Shown here one piece after another: positions 1-4,260 of a stretch of 5,586 nucleotides of DNA. Source of the stretch: JBAZYV01 sp041658345 (GTDB lineage: Bacteria; Patescibacteriota; Gracilibacteria; UBA1369; 2-02-FULL-48-14); the NCBI GenBank assembly GCA_041658345.1, contig JBBAAK010000024.1, positions 1 to 5,586 of the forward strand. The letters run 5' to 3'. The position numbers were made by a program, and so were the translations under genes. A model generated the notes under the pieces. It was given only the letters and a program-made list of their open reading frames with translations. It had not been told where the DNA came from and ran no database searches. Position 1 is the stretch's first letter. Each line of letters opens with the position of its first letter.

Positions 1-12
1 GCGGATAATTTA

Positions 13-43
13 ACTGGAACCAGCCTTAAAAGCTTACTCCAGT
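13..43. promoter_or_regulatory. Inverted repeat upstream of the AbiEi-like gene, possible operator
   Basis: ACTGGA at 13-18 is the exact reverse complement of TCCAGT at 38-43, and the second arm ends 6 nt before the start codon at 50. AbiEi proteins studied elsewhere repress their own operon by binding inverted repeats in the promoter, so this is a possible autoregulatory site. The arms are only 6 bp with 19 bp between them, which can occur by chance. The promoter itself is probably cut off by the window edge; GATAAT at 4-9 could be a -10 box, but its -35 would lie outside. No Shine-Dalgarno sequence precedes the start. Confidence 0.27.
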
Positions 44-49
44 ACACAT

Positions 50-643
50 ATGGATAAAAAACCAACCAAAGGTGAATACTTAGAAATTTTGCTACGATCT
101 CCACGAACCGTCTTTTCAACCAAGGACGCCGCTTTGTTGTGGGGAGAAGAGAAAGAGAAGGTCATAACGAATCGATTAATTAAATATGTTAAAGCGGGAA
201 AGCTGGTCAGAGTTCGACGCGGAATTTATGCAAAAGACAAAAATTACAATCGTTTTGAATTGGCGACACGTATTTATACGCCATCATACATCAGCTTTGA
301 AACAGTATTGACCCATGCCGGAATAAATTTTCAATACTATGGCAATATTTTTGTTGCCACTTATGTGACCAGAGAGATTGAAGTTGATGGACAAAATATT
401 TCTTTTATCCGGATGAAAGATTATGTATTGAGTGAAACGGTTGGCATCGAACACAAAGACGGTATTGCCATGGCAACCAAAGAGCGTGCTTTCTTGGATC
501 GCATTTACGTTAGTAAAGACTACCATTTTGACAATTTGACCGTCTTGGATTGGGATAAAGTTTTTGAAATTTTACCTGCATACAACAACAAGCGCATGGA
601 GAAAAAGGTTGGAATGTATTTTAAGAAGTATAAAAACGTATGA
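50..643 (+). CDS. abiEi: AbiEi-like antitoxin / transcriptional regulator (AbiE system)
   Basis: The 197-residue product resembles the AbiEi family, the antitoxin and autorepressor of AbiE (type IV) toxin-antitoxin systems. Residues about 8-62 form the winged-helix N-terminal domain: a helix with LLRSP, a recognition region with ITNRLIKYVKAGKL, and the wing VRRGIYAK. The C-terminal half has the family blocks YISFETVLTHAGI (80-92) and GIAMATKERAFLD (138-150), the latter like the usual 'ATPEKALLD' segment. The ATG at 50 is the first start after an in-frame stop at 11-13, and no extension is possible. The last four bases overlap the next gene as ATGA, the arrangement typical of AbiE pairs and suggestive of translational coupling. 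The leader has no clear ribosome binding site. In known systems AbiEi neutralises its toxin without stable binding and represses the operon; both roles are inferred here. A lone regulator of the same fold is excluded by the toxin next door. Confidence 0.87.
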   Translation: MDKKPTKGEYLEILLRSPRTVFSTKDAALLWGEEKEKVITNRLIKYVKAGKLVRVRRGIYAKDKNYNRFELATRIYTPSYISFETVLTHAGINFQYYGNIFVATYVTREIEVDGQNISFIRMKDYVLSETVGIEHKDGIAMATKERAFLDRIYVSKDYHFDNLTVLDWDKVFEILPAYNNKRMEKKVGMYFKKYKNV

Positions 644-1335
644 AATTAAATTACTCAAAACACAAAAACATACTGCTGCAGATTCTTAAGGATGTCTATT
701 CAGAGACATCAATTGCGCCTCATTTGGGCTTTAAAGGTGGGACCGCGGCTCTTTTGTTTTATAATTTAAATCGCGATTCGGTAGATTTGGACTTTGATCT
801 GTTGGATGAAAACAAAAAATCCGAAGTATTTGAAAAAATTAACAGTATTGCAAAAAGTTACGGAACGGTTGTCGAATCTCGAACAAAACGCTTTAACCTT
901 TTAAACATAATCTCATACGCTCACGGGGTGCAGAAAATAAAAATCGAGATCAATAGAAGAAATTTCGGTTCCAAATACGAGCTCCAGACGCTGCTTGGTA
1001 TTTCAATGCTTGTGATGACCCGTGAAGATATGTTTGCTCATAAACTGATGGCCATGCACGAAAGGATTGGAAAAACCAGCCGCGATATTTACGACGTTTG
1101 GTTTTTTCTTAAAAACAACTGGCCTATCAATAAGGAGATTGTTGAACAACGTTCTGGTACGACATTTAGAAAAATCCTGCAACTGACTGCAAAGGAACTG
1201 GAGAAAATGAATAACCGTCACATACTCGATGGCCTGGGAGACTTCCTCACGGATAAACAGAAAGATTGGGCCAGGGCAAAGCTTAGGACCGAGACGATCT
1301 TTTTGTTAAAAGCTCGATTAGAAAGTGAAAAATAA
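640..1335 (+). CDS. abiEii: AbiEii-like nucleotidyltransferase toxin (AbiE system)
   Basis: The 231-residue product belongs to the AbiEii nucleotidyltransferase family (DUF1814/PF08843 type), a DNA-polymerase-beta-like fold. Motif I is clear: GFKGGTAALLF (30-40) followed by R45-D-S-V-D49-L-D51-F, where D49 and D51 would bind metal. A third acidic residue is likely E103 in KIEIN (101-105). The later block EDMFAHKLMAMHER (129-142) and SRDIYDVWFF (147-156) supply the conserved lysine and the R-D-x-Y-D signature. All expected motifs are present, so the enzyme looks intact. Related toxins such as mycobacterial MenT proteins transfer nucleotides to tRNA acceptor ends, while lactococcal and streptococcal AbiEii were described as GTP-binding and bacteriostatic; the substrate here cannot be read from the sequence. 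The start overlaps the antitoxin stop (ATGA). Together they form a complete toxin-antitoxin or abortive-infection pair. Confidence 0.9.
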   Translation: MKLNYSKHKNILLQILKDVYSETSIAPHLGFKGGTAALLFYNLNRDSVDLDFDLLDENKKSEVFEKINSIAKSYGTVVESRTKRFNLLNIISYAHGVQKIKIEINRRNFGSKYELQTLLGISMLVMTREDMFAHKLMAMHERIGKTSRDIYDVWFFLKNNWPINKEIVEQRSGTTFRKILQLTAKELEKMNNRHILDGLGDFLTDKQKDWARAKLRTETIFLLKARLESEK

Positions 1336-1341
1336 AACTAT

Positions 1342-2178
1342 ATGACATCATGTATCAACTGCAATCAGAATTTCGAAATCACCGACAACGATCGGGAATT
1401 TTATTCGCACCTTTCTCCGGTTTTTGCCGGTGTAAAATACCAACTTCCCGTTCCGACTTTGTGCCCGAATTGTCGCCACCTCGCCCAGACTATTGATATG
1501 AAGGATTGTCAGGACTGCAACTATACCGAGGAGAATGAGCTTTGTTATGAATACATTGCCAATTACCGCAACAATAATATCCAATTTGGTATCTACTGTT
1601 TTAGCACTTACAACGCCCAGTATTCAGCTTATTGCATGTCTTGCAAGAACGTCTTTGGCTGCATTGGTTTGCGCCACAAAGAGTATTGCATCCTCAACAA
1701 ACAGTACACCAAGGAAGAATACGAAGCCCTGCTCCCAAAGATCATCGAACACATGAAACAAACCAAAGAGTATGGAGAATTTTTCCCGATCGCCATTTCA
1801 CCTTTTTGCTACAACGAAACTGTCGCCAACGAATATTTTCCGCTCACCAAAGAGGAAGCGATCGAACGCGGTTACCGCTGGCGCGAAAAGGATGTCAAAG
1901 AATATCAGCCAGCCACAGAAGAGATTTTGGCCTGCTCTGAATGTAAAAAGAACTACCGTCTCCAACCGGCCGAAGTCAGTTTCTACAAAAGATTCAAACT
2001 TCCGACACCCGACAAATGTCCTGATTGTCGTCACCACGCCCGTCTCTCTTTAAGAAATCCACGCCATCTCTTTGATCGAATCTGCGCGAAATGCAGCACT
2101 TCAATTCAAACAACCTATTCCCCTGATCGCCACGAAATTATCTATTGCGAAAAATGCTATCTGGAAGAGGCCTATTAA
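1342..2178 (+). CDS. Cysteine-rich zinc-ribbon protein of a Patescibacteria-type family
   Basis: The 278-residue protein carries 21 cysteines, mostly as CxxC pairs (4/7, 41/44, 56/59, 98/101, 198/201, 226/229, 248/251, 269/272), with no signal peptide or membrane segment. It should be a cytoplasmic protein binding several zinc ions. An N-terminal ribbon (4-50) is repeated near the C-terminus (198-235), and a third four-cysteine unit (248-272) follows. The middle has CKNVFGCIGLRHKEYCILNK (101-120), a helix YTKEEYEALLPKIIEH, and FFPIAISPFCYNETVANEYF (147-166). From memory these blocks match a family abundant in Patescibacteria, often annotated only as zinc-ribbon or, misleadingly, 'CAIB/BAIF family'. 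The longer members I recall have an 'R.ERKLYKRKC...YSPDK' segment after the first ribbon, which is missing here. Function is unknown; nucleic-acid binding is only a guess. It begins 6 nt after the toxin stop, probably in the same operon, and lacks a Shine-Dalgarno site. Confidence 0.85.
   Translation: MTSCINCNQNFEITDNDREFYSHLSPVFAGVKYQLPVPTLCPNCRHLAQTIDMKDCQDCNYTEENELCYEYIANYRNNNIQFGIYCFSTYNAQYSAYCMSCKNVFGCIGLRHKEYCILNKQYTKEEYEALLPKIIEHMKQTKEYGEFFPIAISPFCYNETVANEYFPLTKEEAIERGYRWREKDVKEYQPATEEILACSECKKNYRLQPAEVSFYKRFKLPTPDKCPDCRHHARLSLRNPRHLFDRICAKCSTSIQTTYSPDRHEIIYCEKCYLEEAY
1933..2046 (+). repeat. Second copy of an internal zinc-ribbon duplication (first copy 1351-1491)
   Basis: Residues 198-235 repeat the pattern of residues 4-50 of the same protein: CxxC, then a short strand, FY, a L-P-x-P turn, then CPxCRH.A. 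The similarity persists in the DNA: 14 of 17 bases agree between 1471-1487 and 2026-2042. The first copy has a 33-residue spacing between its CxxC pairs and the second has 24, so one has gained or lost a loop. Both would fold as separate zinc ribbons. Confidence 0.7.
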
Positions 2179-2195
2179 TTATTGATTGGCTTTTT
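2168..2195 (+). terminator. Possible weak Rho-independent terminator over the convergent stop codons
   Basis: GCC at 2170-2172 pairs with GGC at 2188-2190. After one T-T mismatch (2173/2187) a further five pairs follow, one of them G-U, closing a TTA loop at 2179-2181. Five T residues follow at 2191-2195. The shape suits a terminator for the + strand operon. The stem is mostly A-T with only three G-C pairs, so efficiency is doubtful. In the opposite direction the hairpin is followed by a mixed TCTTCC, so it would not serve the - strand genes well. Confidence 0.33.
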
Positions 2196-2909
2196 CAACT
2201 CTGACGCTTTTACTCTCACAACGTCATACCAAGGGCGATATCTTATGATGCTCAAGTATCGGCCTTTAATCGGGAATTTTTTCTTTAGATCATACGGTTT
2301 GCCGTCCAGCGTCAAAAAAATGTCGTTTGCATCTTCCACGTCGGGTCGGATTCGATCACCACTTTGCAGGCCTTCACTCAAGTCCATGTATAATTCCAAG
2401 GTTTCTTTTTTGCCTTTTTCAACCTCCAAATCAATACCGTTAAATAGCAGATATTCGCTATCTTGACGACCTTCAGACATTTCCTTTCCATTTACAACCA
2501 GCATTGTTTTTTCTATCGCCAGCGGATGAACTCCGGAGATTTTCAGTCTCAAATTCTTCAAATCAACCTTGCCCTGATCGGAGCCGATCACAAATTCCAT
2601 CACTTTCTTGTTTTTTGCTCCGGCCGTGGCAAAGGCGCTTCCCGGATCATTTTGAATGGCGAAAGTGACAGTATCTTCTTCTTCCGAGGGAGCCACAATC
2701 GCTGTCGGCAACCTGTCGCCAAGCTGGTCCTTAATCGTTTTTGGCAAAAAATTAACAACCGAAAATTTAAAATCCGTACTCGGATTTTTCATGATGTGCA
2801 AGACGCTTAGCAGGCTGTCGCCATTTAATTGCGCCTGACCTATGCCACCAATCGTGGCAATAGTCATCACGAACAGAAAATAAATTTTTATGATTTTATT
2901 TATATGCAT
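2175..2909 (-). CDS. Exported beta-rich protein of unknown function
   Basis: I do not recognise a named family. The 244-residue product starts with a signal peptide (IIKIYFLFVMTIATIGGIG, about residues 5-24, with a plausible cleavage after GQA at 26), so it should be outside the membrane. Residues about 80-205 look like one beta-sandwich domain: alternating strands such as VMEFVIGS, VDLKNLRLKISG, TMLVVNGKEM, LLFNGIDLEVEKGKKETLEL and YMDLSEGLQSGDRIRPDV. This layout resembles beta-sandwich modules I recall from Patescibacteria surface proteins. The C-terminus (206-244) is basic and has RYRPWYDVVRVK. No cysteine or wall anchor is visible. Its ATG lies inside the 3' end of the SLH-protein gene (14-nt overlap) and has no Shine-Dalgarno site, so it is probably translated by coupling from the same mRNA. 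A partner or co-exported subunit of the SLH protein is the likeliest role, by context only. Confidence 0.8.
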   Translation of the reverse strand: MHINKIIKIYFLFVMTIATIGGIGQAQLNGDSLLSVLHIMKNPSTDFKFSVVNFLPKTIKDQLGDRLPTAIVAPSEEEDTVTFAIQNDPGSAFATAGAKNKKVMEFVIGSDQGKVDLKNLRLKISGVHPLAIEKTMLVVNGKEMSEGRQDSEYLLFNGIDLEVEKGKKETLELYMDLSEGLQSGDRIRPDVEDANDIFLTLDGKPYDLKKKFPIKGRYLSIIRYRPWYDVVRVKASELKKPINN

Positions 2910-4197
2910 TGACCAGATATTTTACGAAATTTTTTGTGGCCGGCATCCCCGGATGAAATTTTTCTCCAAACGCCTCGCCGGGCCCTGTCGCATACAAGGT
3001 TTCCGCGAAGTTGTATAAATATTCCCCCTCGTTTACGTCTTCAAAATGCGGAGCTCCGGCCGAAGTCTGCAAATCCACGTCAAAGTAGTGCAGCACAATC
3101 GGCAGCATTTCCTCTCTCGTGATCTTGTCCTCCGGTCTGTACATCGATTTTTCCGGATCAAGCAATCCGAGGTTAAAAAGAGTCTTGATGTATGGGGTAT
3201 TGAAATCATCTTCTTTTACATCTTCATACAAAAGTTCTCCTTTGGTCATCAGCTTTGCGTCCGCCAGATCCAGAAAGTATTTTGCGAACCCTGCACGAGT
3301 CAGCTCTTCCTGCATCGGGAATTCCAAAACATCGCTGATCAAATAATTCTCATCATCGGCAACGGCCTTCACGTAGAGATAATGATTTACGTCGTCAGCA
3401 AAAGGGGCCTCGCTGAATTTGATTTGCTTCGCGCTTTCGGCAGAAACAGTTCTTGCATACCAGTCTTTGGAGACAATATTTTTTAAATCATTTTCAAATT
3501 TCCCATATTCATAATATTTGTCGCCGACAGAAATACTCTCATATTGAAAATCACCGCCAGCCACATCTTCCCCCATGCCTGTAAAAACCTGAAAATCATA
3601 ATCCGCGGCATATTCCGGAACGCTAAAGTTTAAAACAAATTCACCGTTTTCATCCAGATTCTTGATTTCGATATTGTTTATTTTCGCTTTTTTCTCAAAA
3701 ACCGGAACCACGTATTTGTTGTTTGCCAAAACATTTTCCGGCTTATCTTTCAGAACCAAACGGAAATCGACTTCTCCGCCGTTATAATCTCCGCTAAAAA
3801 CAACTTCGTAATTTTCTATGATATATGTCCCCCCGGCACGTAATGTAAAACCTTCATCCGTATTGCGCACAAAGCTGGATTTTTGGCCTTCGCCGCCGCT
3901 CAAGATAAGCTGTCCGTCTACGAGAGTTCCGCCGTAATTGTGCACCAGTAAGGTGACATTATACTTAAAATAATTAAAATCTTCAGTCGGCGCGGCAATC
4001 TTTTTCAAAGTGATTTGCTCAATCGAAAGATCAACCGGATGTTCCAATGTGATTCTTTCGTTAATTGCCTTTAAAGTGCTTAATACGGAGCTTTGTAGCA
4101 CGTTCACATTTTGGGTCTGACTCGTGAAGAAGATCAGAGAAACGAGCGAAAGTGCTCCAATGCTGGCGTAAAACAGGGATTTAATCCGGCGCTTCAT
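2896..4197 (-). CDS. Exported S-layer homology protein with CARDB-like and FN3-like domains
   Basis: The 433-residue product has a basic start and a hydrophobic stretch (residues 8-24) acting as signal peptide or membrane anchor; no clear cleavage motif follows. Residues about 54-168 look like a CARDB adhesion domain: it opens with PVDLSIEQITL, contains VTLLVHNYGGT, and closes with the typical ...NVLANNKYVVPV. Residues about 172-293 form a second beta-sandwich, probably FN3-like (NNIEIKNLDENGEFVLNFSV...VKAVADDENYLIS). The C-terminus is an S-layer homology region: LTRAGFAKYF (299-308) is the tail of a first repeat, 324-373 is a full repeat with KITREEML, and 385-432 is a degenerate third. SLH domains bind cell-wall polysaccharide, so the protein should be held on the surface as an S-layer subunit or adhesin. 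A strong promoter sits just upstream, the leader is A-rich without a Shine-Dalgarno site, and the ATG at 4197 fits the signal peptide. Confidence 0.85.
   Translation of the reverse strand: MKRRIKSLFYASIGALSLVSLIFFTSQTQNVNVLQSSVLSTLKAINERITLEHPVDLSIEQITLKKIAAPTEDFNYFKYNVTLLVHNYGGTLVDGQLILSGGEGQKSSFVRNTDEGFTLRAGGTYIIENYEVVFSGDYNGGEVDFRLVLKDKPENVLANNKYVVPVFEKKAKINNIEIKNLDENGEFVLNFSVPEYAADYDFQVFTGMGEDVAGGDFQYESISVGDKYYEYGKFENDLKNIVSKDWYARTVSAESAKQIKFSEAPFADDVNHYLYVKAVADDENYLISDVLEFPMQEELTRAGFAKYFLDLADAKLMTKGELLYEDVKEDDFNTPYIKTLFNLGLLDPEKSMYRPEDKITREEMLPIVLHYFDVDLQTSAGAPHFEDVNEGEYLYNFAETLYATGPGEAFGEKFHPGMPATKNFVKYLVNAYK
2899..3306 (-). other. S-layer homology (SLH) region encoded at the 3' end of the 433-residue protein gene
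   Basis: Three SLH-like units are visible. The first keeps only its second half (L-T-R-A at 299-302). The second is complete: YEDV, then YIKTLFNLGLL, a Y-R-P turn and T-R-E-E. The third runs HFEDV, LYNFAETLYATG, F-H-P and A-T-K-N, with lysine in place of the usual arginine of the T-R-A-E motif, and ends at the C-terminus. In the SLH family the T-R-A-E arginine contacts the wall polysaccharide, so the third unit may bind weakly. Confidence 0.78.
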
Positions 4198-4228
4198 TTT
4201 TGTTTTTGTTTTGCTTTGAAATCCCTAA

Positions 4229-4257
4229 ATTATATCAGAAATTGAGGTTTTTTTCAA
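4229..4257 (-). promoter_or_regulatory. Near-consensus sigma-70 promoter with extended -10, for the SLH-protein operon
   Basis: On the - strand, TTGAAA (4257-4252) is followed after 17 bp by a perfect TATAAT (4234-4229), and the bases just before it (TGA, 4237-4235) make an extended -10. Five of six -35 bases match consensus and the spacing is ideal. Transcription would start near 4222, leaving an A-rich leader of about 25 nt before the ATG at 4197. The -35 begins 4 nt beyond the stop codon of the preceding gene, so the SLH gene and its partner can be expressed independently of that gene. No operator-like repeat is evident nearby. Confidence 0.75.
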
Positions 4258-4260
4258 TCG

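Noticed and set aside
641..643. TGA stops at 641-643 and 4261-4263, raising the alternative code in which TGA means glycine (Gracilibacteria type)
   Set aside because: None of the genes contains an internal TGA although glycines are frequent, and the products end where their families end. Reading through at 641 would add only two residues before a TAA, and at 4261 eleven before a TAG, so the stops alone are not decisive, but the absence of internal TGA is.
1303..1331. Possible promoter (TTGTTA at 1303-1308) before the zinc-ribbon gene
   Set aside because: The sequence 17 bp downstream (TGAAAA) is a poor -10, and the short gap to the toxin gene favours co-transcription.
1535..2053. Open frames on the + strand at 1535-1756, 1632-1940 and 1772-2053
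   Set aside because: They lie fully inside the zinc-ribbon gene in other frames and have low-complexity or biased composition without any family motif; they are shadows of the real gene.
3046..3486. A 146-codon + strand open frame opposite the SLH-protein gene
   Set aside because: It is antisense to a gene with clear domain structure, has no upstream signals and encodes nothing recognisable.
4242..4259. ATTGA/TCAAT inverted repeat after the ligase stop as a terminator
   Set aside because: The stem is five A-T-rich pairs with an 8-nt loop and no proper T-tract on the - strand; it overlaps the promoter -35 region and is better explained by that.
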